Source: Knoellia aerolata DSM 18566 (GTDB taxonomy: Bacteria; Actinomycetota; Actinomycetes; Actinomycetales; Dermatophilaceae). Taken from it: a stretch of 64,000 bases of DNA. A program made the position numbers and the translations under genes. The stretch spans positions 1 to 64,000 of the forward strand of contig NZ_AVPL01000008.1 in NCBI RefSeq assembly GCF_000768695.1. The letters run 5' to 3'. Every line of letters starts with the position of its first letter. The first letter of the stretch is position 1. Below, in pieces: positions 50,275-58,748 of this stretch. A model generated the notes under the pieces. The model was not told where the DNA came from and made no database searches. It was given only the letters and a program-made list of their open reading frames with translations.

Positions 50275-50347
50275 GGTTCGGACGCGCTGCCGGGCCGTGG
50301 GAGACTGTCCGGGATCTGTTTCCGCCTTCCCGAGGACTTGAGCGACT

Positions 50348-52216
50348 GTGTCTCCCCGTGCCCGCACCGCGCTGCAGCCGCACGCCACGCCGCCGGAGGC
50401 GATCCGCAACTTCTGCATCATCGCCCACATCGACCACGGCAAGTCGACCCTTGCCGACCGCATGCTCGGCATCACCGGGGTCGTCGACGACCGCCGGGCG
50501 CGTGCTCAGTACCTCGACCGCATGGACATCGAGCGCGAGCGCGGCATCACGATCAAGAGCCAGGCGGTCCGGATGCCGTGGGAGAGCGTCGGCGCCGACG
50601 GCACGAGCGGCGACTACATCCTCAACATGATCGACACCCCCGGCCACGTCGACTTCACCTACGAGGTGTCGCGCTCGCTCGCCGCGTCCGAGGGTGCGGT
50701 GCTCCTCGTCGACGCGGCCCAGGGGATCGAGGCGCAGACGCTCGCCAACCTCTACCTGGCGATGGAGAACGACCTCACGATCATCCCGGTGCTCAACAAG
50801 ATCGACCTGCCGGCGGCCCAGCCGGAGAAGTACGCCGAGGAGCTCGCCAAGCTCATCGGCTGCGAGCCCGAGGACTGCCTCAGGGTCTCGGGCAAGACCG
50901 GCGTCGGCGTCGAGCCGCTGCTCGACGAGATCGTCCGGCAGATCCCGCACCCCGTCGGCGACCCGGACGCCCCGGCGCGCGCCATGATCTTCGACTCCGT
51001 CTACGACACCTACCGCGGCGTCGTCACCTACGTGCGCGTGGTCGACGGCAACCTCAACCCGCGCGAGAAGATCATCATGATGTCGACCCGGGCGACGCAC
51101 GAGCTGCTCGAGATCGGGGTCATCAGCCCGGAGCCGGTGCCCGGCAAGGGCCTCGGGGTCGGAGAGGTCGGCTACCTCATCACCGGCGTCAAGGACGTCC
51201 GGCAGTCGCGTGTCGGTGACACCGTCACCAACGAGCGCAAGCCGGCGGCCACGGACCTCGGTGGCTACCGCGACCCCAAGCCCATGGTCTTCTCCGGGCT
51301 CTTCCCGATCGACGGCTCCGACTACCCGATCCTGCGCGACGCCCTCGACAAGCTCAAGCTCAACGACGCGGCGCTCGTCTACGAGCCCGAGACGTCGGTC
51401 GCCCTGGGGTTCGGGTTCCGCTGCGGCTTCCTCGGCCTGCTCCACCTCGAGATCGTCCGGGAGCGGCTCGAGCGCGAGTTCGACCTCGACCTCATCTCGA
51501 CCCAGCCCAACGTCGTCTACGACGTGACCATGGACGACGGCTCGGTCATCGTCGTGACCAACCCGAGCGAGTTCCCCTACGGCAAGGTCGCCGAGGTGCG
51601 CGAGCCGGTCGTCAAGTCGACGATCCTCGCGCCGAGCGAGTTCATCGGCGCGATCATGGAGCTCTGCCAGGGCAAGCGCGGCCAGCTCCTCGGCATGGAC
51701 TACCTGTCCGAGGACCGGGTCGAGCTGCGCTACACGTTGCCCCTGGCCGAGGTCGTCTTCGACTTCTTCGACCAGCTCAAGTCGCGCACCCGCGGCTACG
51801 CCTCGCTCGACTACCAGGAGGCCGGGGACCAGGTCGCCGACCTCGTCAAGGTCGACATCCTCCTGCAGGGCGAGAACGTCGACGCGTTCAGCTCGGTCGT
51901 CCACAAGGACAAGGCGTACGCCTACGGCAACATGATGGCCGGCAAGCTCAAGGAGCTCATCCCGCGCCAGCAGTTCGAGGTGCCGATCCAGGCCGCCATC
52001 GGCGCCCGGGTCATCGCCCGCGAGAACATCCGGGCGATCCGCAAGGACGTCCTCGCCAAGTGCTACGGCGGGGACATCAGCCGCAAGCGCAAGCTGCTCG
52101 AGAAGCAGAAGGCGGGCAAGAAGCGGATGAAGAACATCGGCACCGTCGAGGTCCCGCCGGAGGCCTTCATCGCCGCCCTGTCGTCGGACGACAACGGCGA
52201 GACGAAGAAGAAGTAG
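50348..52216 (+). CDS. lepA: Elongation factor 4 (LepA)
   Basis: Ribosome-bound translational GTPase. The 622-residue protein carries G1 AHIDHGKST (26-34), G3 DTPGHVDF, G4 NKIDLP, EF-G-like domains II, III and V, and the LepA-specific C-terminal domain ending with [16 protein letters not shown]. The GTG at 50348 gives the usual short N-terminal extension. The holA-rpsT-lepA-hemW order is conserved in actinobacteria, here expanded by several genes. Confidence 0.97.
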   Translation: MSPRARTALQPHATPPEAIRNFCIIAHIDHGKSTLADRMLGITGVVDDRRARAQYLDRMDIERERGITIKSQAVRMPWESVGADGTSGDYILNMIDTPGHVDFTYEVSRSLAASEGAVLLVDAAQGIEAQTLANLYLAMENDLTIIPVLNKIDLPAAQPEKYAEELAKLIGCEPEDCLRVSGKTGVGVEPLLDEIVRQIPHPVGDPDAPARAMIFDSVYDTYRGVVTYVRVVDGNLNPREKIIMMSTRATHELLEIGVISPEPVPGKGLGVGEVGYLITGVKDVRQSRVGDTVTNERKPAATDLGGYRDPKPMVFSGLFPIDGSDYPILRDALDKLKLNDAALVYEPETSVALGFGFRCGFLGLLHLEIVRERLEREFDLDLISTQPNVVYDVTMDDGSVIVVTNPSEFPYGKVAEVREPVVKSTILAPSEFIGAIMELCQGKRGQLLGMDYLSEDRVELRYTLPLAEVVFDFFDQLKSRTRGYASLDYQEAGDQVADLVKVDILLQGENVDAFSSVVHKDKAYAYGNMMAGKLKELIPRQQFEVPIQAAIGARVIARENIRAIRKDVLAKCYGGDISRKRKLLEKQKAGKKRMKNIGTVEVPPEAFIAALSSDDNGETKKK

Positions 52217-52355
52217 GTCGGGGCGCCGTCGTTCAGGGGTGCCGTGCGCCCGGACATCGACATCGGTCCCGGTTGCAACCGGGACGGACGACGATTTCCG
52301 CGTCCTGCTCGGGTGAGCGTGGCCACGGGCGGTGAGCGGCCGGCATACCGAGCAG

Positions 52356-52361
52356 TAACAT
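52356..52361 (+). promoter_or_regulatory. -10 box (TAACAT) of the DUF4442 gene
   Basis: TAACAT lies 6 bp before the ATG at 52368; a GTATGCCG octamer overlaps that start codon. Confidence 0.45.
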
Positions 52362-52367
52362 CGGCGT

Positions 52368-52832
52368 ATGCCGGACACCTACAGCCTGTACCGCACGCTC
52401 ACCTCCCTGCCCCTGGGGAAGCCGGCGTTCTCGTTCCTCTTCGCCCAGAAGGCGCCGTACTTCTGGACCGTGCGGCCCCGGGTACGGGAGGTGCGCCCGC
52501 ACCACGCCGAGCTGTCGATCCGCAAGCGTCGCGCCGTCCAGAATCACATCGGCACCGTCCACGCCATCGCCGTGTGCAACGGCCTCGAGGCGGCGATGGG
52601 GCTGCTCGCCGAGGCGACGACGCCCCCCGGGCGCCGGTGGATCCCCAAGGGCATGGAGGTCGCCTACACCGCGAAGTCGACCACCGACCTGCTCTGCACC
52701 GCAGACACCGACCCGGCCGACTGGGAGCAACCCGGCGACGTGCCGGTGCGGGTCCGGGCCATCCGGGAGGACGGGACCACCGTGGTCGAGGGCGTCATCA
52801 CGATCTACGTGAGTGATAGGAAGAAGTCATGA
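52368..52832 (+). CDS. DUF4442 hot-dog-fold protein
   Basis: Hot-dog-fold thioesterase-like protein of 154 residues, DUF4442 family; a CoA thioester substrate is probable but unproven. Diagnostic features are the RPRVREVRPHHAELSIRKRRAVQNHIGTVHAIAVCNGLEAAMG core (split by short loops) with the conserved Asn-His and Glu. The stop overlaps the deazaflavin-dependent gene by 4 bp. Confidence 0.82.
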   Translation: MPDTYSLYRTLTSLPLGKPAFSFLFAQKAPYFWTVRPRVREVRPHHAELSIRKRRAVQNHIGTVHAIAVCNGLEAAMGLLAEATTPPGRRWIPKGMEVAYTAKSTTDLLCTADTDPADWEQPGDVPVRVRAIREDGTTVVEGVITIYVSDRKKS

Positions 52833-53269
52833 CGATCACCGGCACGTACGTCCCGAGCCCCAGCACCTGGGTGCGCAAGCAGGTCGAGACCATCGAGGAG
52901 AGCGGGACCACCGAGTCCGTCGACATCCTCGGGCGGCCCGTCGTGCTGCTCACGATGAACGGCGTGACCGGCACCGTGCGCAAGGTCCCGCTCATGCGGG
53001 TGGAGCACGAGGGGGTGTATGCCGCCGTGGCGAGCAAGGGCGGCGCGCCCGAGCACCCGAAGTGGTACGCGAACCTGCGCAAGCACCCGGTCATCGAGCT
53101 CCAGGACGGGACGCGCACGTGGGTGGCGAGGGCGCGCGAGCTGGAGGGTGACGAGCGCGAGGAGTGGTGGCCGCGGTGCGTCGAGGCGTTCCCGAACTAC
53201 GCCGAGTACCAGCGCAACACCGACCGGCTCATCCCGGTCTTCGTGCTCGAGCCGGTCGACGCGGGCTAG
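52829..53269 (+). CDS. Deazaflavin (F420)-dependent nitroreductase family protein
   Basis: DDN-like split-barrel protein of 146 residues that probably uses coenzyme F420 to reduce quinones or nitro compounds. The pattern includes GRPVVLLTMNGVTGTVRKVPLMRVEHEG, SKGGAPEHPKWYANLRKHP and RTWVARARELEGDERE, typical of the family. The ATG at 52829 is coupled to the DUF4442 gene by a 4-bp overlap, so the two likely serve one pathway. Confidence 0.88.
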   Translation: MTITGTYVPSPSTWVRKQVETIEESGTTESVDILGRPVVLLTMNGVTGTVRKVPLMRVEHEGVYAAVASKGGAPEHPKWYANLRKHPVIELQDGTRTWVARARELEGDEREEWWPRCVEAFPNYAEYQRNTDRLIPVFVLEPVDAG

Positions 53270-53311
53270 GGGGCTGAGCCCTGGTCGGGCCGGGGTCCTG
53301 CTCGGCGAGGC

Positions 53312-53872
53312 TCAACCCGGGGACACCGTCGACTCGTCGACGTCGCCGAGGTCCAGGGGCTCGTCGGGGCGAGCTCCTGCGGTCGGCACGTGGTCCCAGA
53401 TCCGCAGGAGGTCGCGCGGCCAGATGTCCTCCGCGGCGTGTGCGACCTCGGAGCGACTCCACCAGCGGTGTGCCGTCATCGTCGCCAGCTCGACCTCGGT
53501 GTGCCCGGCCGTCGACACGTCGAAGGCCTCGCAGCGGACGAACCAGAAGAGCTCGTCCTGGGTCGTCACGACGTCGCTGTAGCCGTGCACGACGACTCGC
53601 TCCGCGAGGGGCCCGACCAGGTCGTCCGCACCGATCGCGAGCCCGGTCTCCTCGGCGATCTCCCGGATCGCGGCGCCCGCGTCGCTCTCGCCGGGGTCGA
53701 CGCCACCGCCGGGGGTGATCCAGAAGACCGGCACCGGCTCGAGGCCGGGGTCGCTGTCCCGGAACAGGAGGAGCCGGTCGTCGCCGTCGACGAGGAGGAC
53801 GCGCATGGCGCGGCGCCGGTTGCGGGGCCGGTCGTCCGGCACGGGGGCGGGGAGCGCCGCTCCGGCAGTCAT
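53312..53872 (-). CDS. Nudix hydrolase
   Basis: Nudix protein of 186 residues, pyrophosphatase-type; substrate unknown. The Nudix box reads GGGVDPGESDAGAAIREIAEETGL (about 55-78, G-x5-E-x7-REUxEExGU intact). The ATG at 53872 overlaps the stop of the phosphatase gene by 4 bp, which supports this start, though MRVLLVDG at residue 23 would also fit the domain. Acts last in the OCD-phosphatase-Nudix run on the minus strand. Confidence 0.88.
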   Translation of the reverse strand: MTAGAALPAPVPDDRPRNRRRAMRVLLVDGDDRLLLFRDSDPGLEPVPVFWITPGGGVDPGESDAGAAIREIAEETGLAIGADDLVGPLAERVVVHGYSDVVTTQDELFWFVRCEAFDVSTAGHTEVELATMTAHRWWSRSEVAHAAEDIWPRDLLRIWDHVPTAGARPDEPLDLGDVDESTVSPG

Positions 53873-54669
53873 GAGGTCAGACGGTGCCGCAGCCGGTCGA
53901 CGTCGGAGTCCTGCCACCCCTGCTCGCGCAGCCACCCGGCGGCGCCGCCAAACTCGCTCTGCACCGTGTCGAGGATCGTCTTCATCGTCTCCGGCCTCGG
54001 GGCCTGGTCGGCGACGCTCTGCGCCTTGAGAGCGGCGCCGTAGAGCTTGCGCGGCATGAGGCGCGCGATGATCCGCTCGATCCGTTCGGCGGAGAGGGCG
54101 TAGTCCTCGATGATCGCGTCGTGCGGGACCCCCGCTGCGTCGAGGGCCAGGGCCACGACGGTGCCGGTGCGGTCCTTCCCAGCAGCGCAGTGGACCACCG
54201 TGGCGCCGTGGCTGCGGGACACGACGTCGAGGGCCGCGGAGATCGAGTCCGGCCGCGTGGCGAGGTAGCCGAGGTAGTGCTCAGACCAGAACGTCGCGTC
54301 GCGCACCGGCCGGTTCGAGGAGTCGGGCACCGCCAGCGCCTGCTCCGCGGTGATGCCGCGACCCTCGCCGAAGAGCGAGTGGTGGTGGTGGGTCAGCGAC
54401 TCGACGTGCCAGAGCGGCCCGGGACCCTCGGTGCTCACCTCCGTGTCGCTGCGCAGGTCGACGATGTCGCTCACGCCGAGGACCTCGACGACCGTGCGGA
54501 CGTCGGTCGGGCTGAGGTCCTGGAGGTTGTCGGAGCGGAGCAGTCGTCGCGGCTGGATGGTGGCGCCGTCGAAGGTCGGCAGGCCGCCCGCGTCGCGCAT
54601 GTTGACGACCCCCTCCAGCTCCACCCAGCGGTCCGGCAGGGGCTCGTCAGGACTGCGGTGCGCGCTCAC
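53869..54669 (-). CDS. Tyrosine/serine protein phosphatase (PtpB-like family)
   Basis: Phosphatase of 266 residues in the Y_phosphatase3 family, whose members include the secreted mycobacterial PtpB. The active-site loop is HCAAGKDRTG (Cys161, Arg167), and the upstream NMRDAGGL and LLRSDNLQDLS motifs are present. No export signal is seen. The GTG start at 54669 follows a TACGAT -10 box by 6 bp and also sits 18 bp after the upstream cyclodeaminase gene, so it has both its own promoter and possible read-through. Confidence 0.9.
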   Translation of the reverse strand: MSAHRSPDEPLPDRWVELEGVVNMRDAGGLPTFDGATIQPRRLLRSDNLQDLSPTDVRTVVEVLGVSDIVDLRSDTEVSTEGPGPLWHVESLTHHHHSLFGEGRGITAEQALAVPDSSNRPVRDATFWSEHYLGYLATRPDSISAALDVVSRSHGATVVHCAAGKDRTGTVVALALDAAGVPHDAIIEDYALSAERIERIIARLMPRKLYGAALKAQSVADQAPRPETMKTILDTVQSEFGGAAGWLREQGWQDSDVDRLRHRLTS

Positions 54670-54675
54670 CGGGCC

Positions 54676-54681
54676 ATCGTA
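54676..54681 (-). promoter_or_regulatory. -10 box (TACGAT) of the phosphatase gene
   Basis: TACGAT on the minus strand, 6 bp before the GTG at 54669. Confidence 0.45.
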
Positions 54682-54687
54682 GGTCGC

Positions 54688-55623
54688 TCAGATGTCCACG
54701 ACCTGGCCAGCGCCCGACGCCTCGGCGCGCTCGGCCACCGCGGCGGCGACGACGAGGTCGGTGATCCCGGTGCCGAGGTTCTGGACGACGAGGCGTCCCG
54801 GCGGCCGGGGCGCGTGCAGCAGGTGGCCGGTCCACGTCGTCGGCGTCGGGTAGCCGTCGAGCTTGCCGCGCACCGCCCTCACGGCGGCGAACTGGTGCGG
54901 GTCGTCCGCGGCGAGGACCGCCGTGTCGGCGAGGTCGGCGCCCACCGAGCTCGCGTAGTCGATGGGCAGCAGGAGCGCGTCCTCGCGCGGCCACGTCACC
55001 GGGATCGCCATGTCGGTCAGCCCGATGGACAGGCCGGTGACGACCGCGGCCTTGTCGCGGACGGCGGCCTCGCGCGACGACGACCGGACGACGCGTATGC
55101 CGGGTGCCACCGTCGCGGCCTCGCGCACCAGGTCCTCGACGGCCCGCCCGCGACGTGCCCAGACGTGGACCTCGGTGTGGCCGAGCGCCTCGAGCACCCG
55201 CAGGTGGGAGCGGGCCTGGGTCCCGGCGCCGAGGAACGCGACGGGACCGTCCCCGGCCAGGGCTCGGATGCAGGCGCCGGTCACCGCCGCCGTGCGCACG
55301 GCCGTGAGCTCGCCCGCGGGGAGGAGGGCGCGTGGCTCCCCGGTCGTCCCGTCGTTGACCACCATGACGCCGTTGGCCGTCGGCAGTCCTCGCACCGGGT
55401 TGTCCGGGACGATGCTGATCCACTTGCAGCCCAACAGGTTTCGCTCGGGGTAGGCCGCCGGCATCGCATTGGCGAACATGCCGGGGGAGGTGCGCACGGT
55501 GGGCTTCGGCGGGACGTCCGCCCGACCCTCGGCCAGGGCGCTGAGGGCGTCCGCGACGAGGTCGACCACCTCCACGAGGGGAGGGAGTGAGGCCCGGACG
55601 TCGGCGTCGGTGAGGATGCGCAC
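54688..55623 (-). CDS. Ornithine cyclodeaminase / mu-crystallin family protein
   Basis: NAD(P)-dependent imine reductase-fold protein of 311 residues, family of ornithine cyclodeaminase, alanine dehydrogenase (archaeal) and ketimine reductases. The dinucleotide loop is VAFLGAGTQARSHL; the substrate segment MPAAYPERNLLGCKWISI and the later SSVGADLADTAVLAADD stretch are family-typical. The exact substrate is undetermined. The GTG at 55623 follows a TAGGTT -10 box by 7 bp; longer in-frame starts would run through that promoter and the hairpins upstream. Confidence 0.85.
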   Translation of the reverse strand: MRILTDADVRASLPPLVEVVDLVADALSALAEGRADVPPKPTVRTSPGMFANAMPAAYPERNLLGCKWISIVPDNPVRGLPTANGVMVVNDGTTGEPRALLPAGELTAVRTAAVTGACIRALAGDGPVAFLGAGTQARSHLRVLEALGHTEVHVWARRGRAVEDLVREAATVAPGIRVVRSSSREAAVRDKAAVVTGLSIGLTDMAIPVTWPREDALLLPIDYASSVGADLADTAVLAADDPHQFAAVRAVRGKLDGYPTPTTWTGHLLHAPRPPGRLVVQNLGTGITDLVVAAAVAERAEASGAGQVVDI

Positions 55624-55630
55624 GGGCGCC

Positions 55631-55636
55631 AACCTA
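55631..55636 (-). promoter_or_regulatory. -10 box (TAGGTT) of the ornithine cyclodeaminase-family gene
   Basis: TAGGTT on the minus strand, 7 bp before the GTG at 55623. The -35 region would fall inside the hairpin at 55651-55685. Confidence 0.5.
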
Positions 55637-55650
55637 TCGGGCACAGAGGT

Positions 55651-55715
55651 GAGGGCCTCGGAAAGTATGAGTTTCCGAGGCCCTCGCAGATCAGGAACCG
55701 AAGTTCTTGATCTGA
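55651..55715. repeat. Two adjacent strong hairpins in a divergent promoter region
   Basis: First hairpin: 14-bp perfect stem (55651-55664 with 55672-55685), loop GTATGAG. Second: CAGATCAGGAAC-CGAA-GTTCTTGATCTG (about 55687-55714), one mismatch; on the minus strand its loop is a C(TTCG)G tetraloop. Terminator-like, yet no gene ends here. Confidence 0.8.
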
Positions 55716-55906
55716 CGCTCTCACCGAGGTGAGTGCGTAGGCACAGTTCTAGTCGACAGCCGTGCTGTCCCGCAAGGTTTTCGGCCGAAGTCGTCCGGGC
55801 ATTTTCGGGGGCGCGGCGTGTCGCGCTGGACACGCCGCTGCGGGTCCCTCGCGGCGGGCGGACCGCCCCCCACTGGGCGGGGAGGGAAGGCGGCCGGCCG
55901 GGGTGC

Positions 55907-55912
55907 GAGGAT
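55907..55912 (+). promoter_or_regulatory. Possible -10 box (GAGGAT) of hemW
   Basis: GAGGAT ends 7 bp before the ATG at 55920; lacks the initial T. Confidence 0.35.
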
Positions 55913-55919
55913 TCTCGGC

Positions 55920-57146
55920 ATGCCCCGACTTCCCGACGGAGACCCCGCGCCGCCGTCGGGGGAGCTGCCGCCGCAGGCCCTCGCGGGCCTGGGGGAGCGG
56001 CCGTTCGGCATCTACCTGCACGTCCCGTTCTGCCGGGTGCGCTGCGGCTACTGCGACTTCAACACCTACACGCTCACCGAGCTGGGGCCGGGCGCCGGCA
56101 CGTCGAGCTTCGTCGACACGGCGCTGGCCGAGCTCGATCTCGCCCGGGACGTGCTCGGCGGGTCGGCGCCGCCCGTCGACACCGTCTTCGTCGGCGGCGG
56201 GACGCCGACCATGCTCCCGGCGAGCGACCTCGTCCGGGCCGTGGACGGCATACGGGAGCGGTTCGGCCTCGCCGACGACGTCGAGGTGACCACGGAGGCC
56301 AACCCGGACTCGGTCACCCCGCAGTCGCTGCGCGAGCTCGCCGACGGCGGGTTCACGCGGGTCTCGCTCGGCATGCAGTCGGCCGTCCCGCACGTGCTCG
56401 CCACGCTCGACCGCACGCACGACCCGGAGGGCGTCGGCCGGGCGGTGCGCGGCGCGCGCGACGCGGGCCTCGTGACGAGCGTCGACCTCATCTACGGCAC
56501 GCCCGGCGAGAGCATCGAGGACTGGTGCCGCAGCCTCGCACAGGCCATCGCCCTCGAGCCCGACCACGTCTCCGCCTACGCTCTCGTCGTCGAGGAGGGC
56601 ACCAAGCTCGCGGCCCAGGTCCGGCGCGGCGAGGTGCCCCGGCCCGACGACGACGACGAGGCGGCGAAGTACGAGATCGCCGAGGAGACGCTCGCCGCAG
56701 CGGGATTCGCCTGGTACGAGGTGAGCAACTGGACGCGCACCCCCGCAGGTCGGTGCCGCCACAACGACGGCTACTGGACCGGTGGCGACTGGTGGGGCGT
56801 CGGCCCGGGGGCGCACAGCCACGTCGGCGGGGTGCGCTGGTGGAACGTCAAGCACCCCAGGGCGTATGCCGGCCGGCTGGCCGAGCGCCTCTCTCCCGCC
56901 GCGGGGCGCGAGACGCTGACCGACGAGCAGCTGCGCGACGAGCTGGTGCTGCTCACCGTGCGGGTGCGGGACGGCCTGGCCGTGGACGCCCTCGACGAGG
57001 AGGGCAGGCGAGCGGTCGCGGGGCTGGTCGCCGACGGGCTCGTCGACGGCGTCGCAGCCGTGCGTGACCGCCGGGTCGTCCTCACGCTGCGCGGGCGCCT
57101 GCTCGCCGACACCGTCGTGCGCCGCCTCCTCGGCGTCGGCTCCTGA
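55920..57146 (+). CDS. hemW: Radical SAM protein HemW (coproporphyrinogen III oxidase-like)
   Basis: Heme-handling radical-SAM protein of 408 residues, once annotated as HemN; HemW binds heme and inserts it into apoproteins. The motif CRVRCGYC (Cys38, Cys42, Cys45) is in place, followed by GGGTPTMLP, SLGMQSAVPHVL and DLIYGTPGES. The extra cysteine after the motif, typical of true HemN (CxxxCxxCxC), is Phe here, which favours HemW. lepA-hemW-hrcA-dnaJ is the classical order; here an IS3 element, an SDR, DUF4870 and DUF3097 are inserted before hrcA. Confidence 0.93.
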   Translation: MPRLPDGDPAPPSGELPPQALAGLGERPFGIYLHVPFCRVRCGYCDFNTYTLTELGPGAGTSSFVDTALAELDLARDVLGGSAPPVDTVFVGGGTPTMLPASDLVRAVDGIRERFGLADDVEVTTEANPDSVTPQSLRELADGGFTRVSLGMQSAVPHVLATLDRTHDPEGVGRAVRGARDAGLVTSVDLIYGTPGESIEDWCRSLAQAIALEPDHVSAYALVVEEGTKLAAQVRRGEVPRPDDDDEAAKYEIAEETLAAAGFAWYEVSNWTRTPAGRCRHNDGYWTGGDWWGVGPGAHSHVGGVRWWNVKHPRAYAGRLAERLSPAAGRETLTDEQLRDELVLLTVRVRDGLAVDALDEEGRRAVAGLVADGLVDGVAAVRDRRVVLTLRGRLLADTVVRRLLGVGS

Positions 57147-57160
57147 CCCGATCCCCGGCT

Positions 57161-57178
57161 CCCGGCTCGCGAGCCGGG
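57161..57178. terminator. 18-bp palindrome after hemW, arm of a larger inverted repeat
   Basis: CCCGGCTCGCGAGCCGGG, 14 bp after the hemW stop. It also forms the outer part of a roughly 50-bp arm whose partner lies beyond the IS element at 58670-58719. Confidence 0.7.
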
Positions 57179-57210
57179 TTGGTTCTCCCGAGCCGCCTCG
57201 ACGGAAGTTG

Positions 57211-58227
57211 TCAACCTGTCTTGGACAGATTGATGCCGGTCGGAGCTGGGAGCTGGGGCGCTTGGGGTGCCTTCGCGTAGCGACTCGGGTATGCCGTGTG
57301 CAGCCGGTCCAGGTGTGCCTGCCGGGTGTCGCGCACGTGGTGTGCCACGCCGGTGAAGACGTCGTGGGGTGTGTGTCGGTGCAGGCCGAGGTGGCGGTGC
57401 TCGCGGCTGTAGCGGTCCAGGAAGTCGCTCATCCACTCACGCGCGTGCTCGATCGAGTCGAAGTGCTCAGGCATCGCCGGGTCGTACTTGATCGTTTTGA
57501 ACAGCGCCTCGGAAAAGGGGTTGTCATTGCTGACGTGGGGCCGGGAGTAGGACGCGGCGACGACCCCGGCCAGGAGGTCACGCAGCTCGTGGGAGCGCAT
57601 CTGTGCCCCGTTGTCCGAGTGCAGCACCTGAGGCAGTCCGCGACGGGCGAAGGCGTCCGTGAACATCTCGATCGCATGCCCACGCGAGGCGCGGTTCTCG
57701 ATCCGCCACCCGACCGGGTAGCGCGAGTACACGTCCATCGCGAGGAACAGGTGGTAGCGGACCCGACCCGGGCCGCGCAGCTCGCTGATGTCCCAGGACC
57801 ACAGCTGGTTCACCTCGCCCGCAGCCGCGACGGGTTTCGGGCGGCTGGGGCCGCTGCCGCGGGCACGACACGGACGTCGATCGCCGACCAGGTCACGGGC
57901 GCGAGCGATCCGATAGAAGGTGCTCTGCGAGCACGAGAGACGGCCAGCGTCGAAGCCGGCCCAATACGCCTGACACACCGACCTGTCGACCAGATCAGGG
58001 TCGGACAGGACCTGGACGACTGCGTCGACCTCGTCCGGGGACAGCGCGTGCGGCTGCCGAACATCCCGCCGTGACCACGAGCGATGCGTGAGGGCCTCGC
58101 GGGAACGACGGTGATAGAACGTCGAACGGGGCACCCCCAAGATCTGGCAGGCGCGTACGACCGACCACTGCGGCCCCACGAGCACGGTGACGGCCTCGAT
58201 CAACAGGTCTTGTACCTGGCGAGCCAC
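57211..58227 (-). CDS. IS3-family transposase OrfB
   Basis: Integrase-core transposase of 338 residues. The DDE triad is visible: Asp146 (SWDISE), Asp205 (LHSDNGAQ) and Glu240 (NDNPFSEALFK), with the usual 34 residues between the last two. An N-terminal HTH_21-like segment (about 65-105) precedes the core. It is in the -1 frame relative to OrfA and starts with a GTG inside the OrfA end, so it could be made alone or by -1 frameshifting; no clear A-rich slippery site is seen. The stop codon lies inside the left terminal repeat. Confidence 0.93.
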   Translation of the reverse strand: MARQVQDLLIEAVTVLVGPQWSVVRACQILGVPRSTFYHRRSREALTHRSWSRRDVRQPHALSPDEVDAVVQVLSDPDLVDRSVCQAYWAGFDAGRLSCSQSTFYRIARARDLVGDRRPCRARGSGPSRPKPVAAAGEVNQLWSWDISELRGPGRVRYHLFLAMDVYSRYPVGWRIENRASRGHAIEMFTDAFARRGLPQVLHSDNGAQMRSHELRDLLAGVVAASYSRPHVSNDNPFSEALFKTIKYDPAMPEHFDSIEHAREWMSDFLDRYSREHRHLGLHRHTPHDVFTGVAHHVRDTRQAHLDRLHTAYPSRYAKAPQAPQLPAPTGINLSKTG

Positions 58228-58628
58228 TGCTGATACTGATCCACACTCATCAGCGACACCGGGACCTCGTCCTGATCGTGCGAGCTCTTCAAGGTCCCTT
58301 CCAAGAGCTCGTGTGCTTTTCCCATGATCTCCAACGCACCCTCAGCCGCGGCGACCTTGGCGCGCAACCGTTCGTTCTCCTGCTCCAACGCCACCAGCCG
58401 AGCGCGTTCCTGACTCCGCATCTCCAGCCGTCCCGCGGGCGCACCCGGACCGAGCCGGCCCTCCGCCGCCGCAGTCACCCACTTGCGGGCTACCGACTGC
58501 TCAAGGTTCCACCGCCGCAGCAGCGCGGCCTTCTCCCCACGCTCGACACACGACTCAAACTCGCGCACGAACTGCTGTTTCTCGGCAATCGTGAAAGTCC
58601 TCGCGCCACGCGCCTTCCGACCCGGCAT
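58200..58628 (-). CDS. IS3-family transposase OrfA
   Basis: Transposase accessory protein of 142 residues. An HTH (about 10-60, TFTIAEKQQFVREFESC and ALLRRWNLEQSVARKWV) is followed by a leucine-zipper-like coiled coil (ALEQENERLRAKVAAAEGALEIMG). It starts at the ATG at 58628, preceded by a GGAAGGG ribosome site 6 bp away; an ATG 13 codons upstream lies almost at the element's edge and lacks a site. OrfB overlaps its end by 28 bp. Confidence 0.9.
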   Translation of the reverse strand: MPGRKARGARTFTIAEKQQFVREFESCVERGEKAALLRRWNLEQSVARKWVTAAAEGRLGPGAPAGRLEMRSQERARLVALEQENERLRAKVAAAEGALEIMGKAHELLEGTLKSSHDQDEVPVSLMSVDQYQQWLARYKTC

Positions 58629-58735
58629 ACCAAACCCTTCCGTCACACCCGAACTGTCCAACGTCATCCTGACAATGAACGTCGATGCGGCTCGGGAGCG
58701 GAGAACCGGCTCGCGAGCCAGGTCTGCGTCGGCCC

Positions 58736-58741
58736 TAGGGT
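58736..58741 (+). promoter_or_regulatory. -10 box (TAGGGT) of the SDR gene
   Basis: TAGGGT lies 7 bp before the ATG at 58749, so the SDR gene keeps its promoter beside the IS element. Confidence 0.5.
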
Positions 58742-58748
58742 GGCGCGC

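Larger units (their letters stand above)
57209..58674 (-). mobile_element. IS3-family insertion sequence
   Basis: Element of about 1466 bp with two overlapping genes on the minus strand. The ends are imperfect inverted repeats: TGTCAACCTGTCTTGGACAG at 57209 and TGTCAGGATGACGTTGGACAG-like on the other strand at 58674; both begin TGTCA and share TTGGACAG. No clear 3- to 5-bp target duplication is visible, so the insertion is old or its outer end is misjudged. Both reading frames are intact, so it may still be active. Confidence 0.88.
57162..58719. repeat. Imperfect ~50-bp inverted arms flanking the IS3 element
   Basis: Left flank 57162-57213 and the reverse complement of 58670-58719 share GGCTCGCGAGCCGG, TTCTCC, CGAGCCGC and TCGACG in the same order, with small gaps. 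Read without the IS, they would form one long hairpin with a short loop. Confidence 0.75.
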
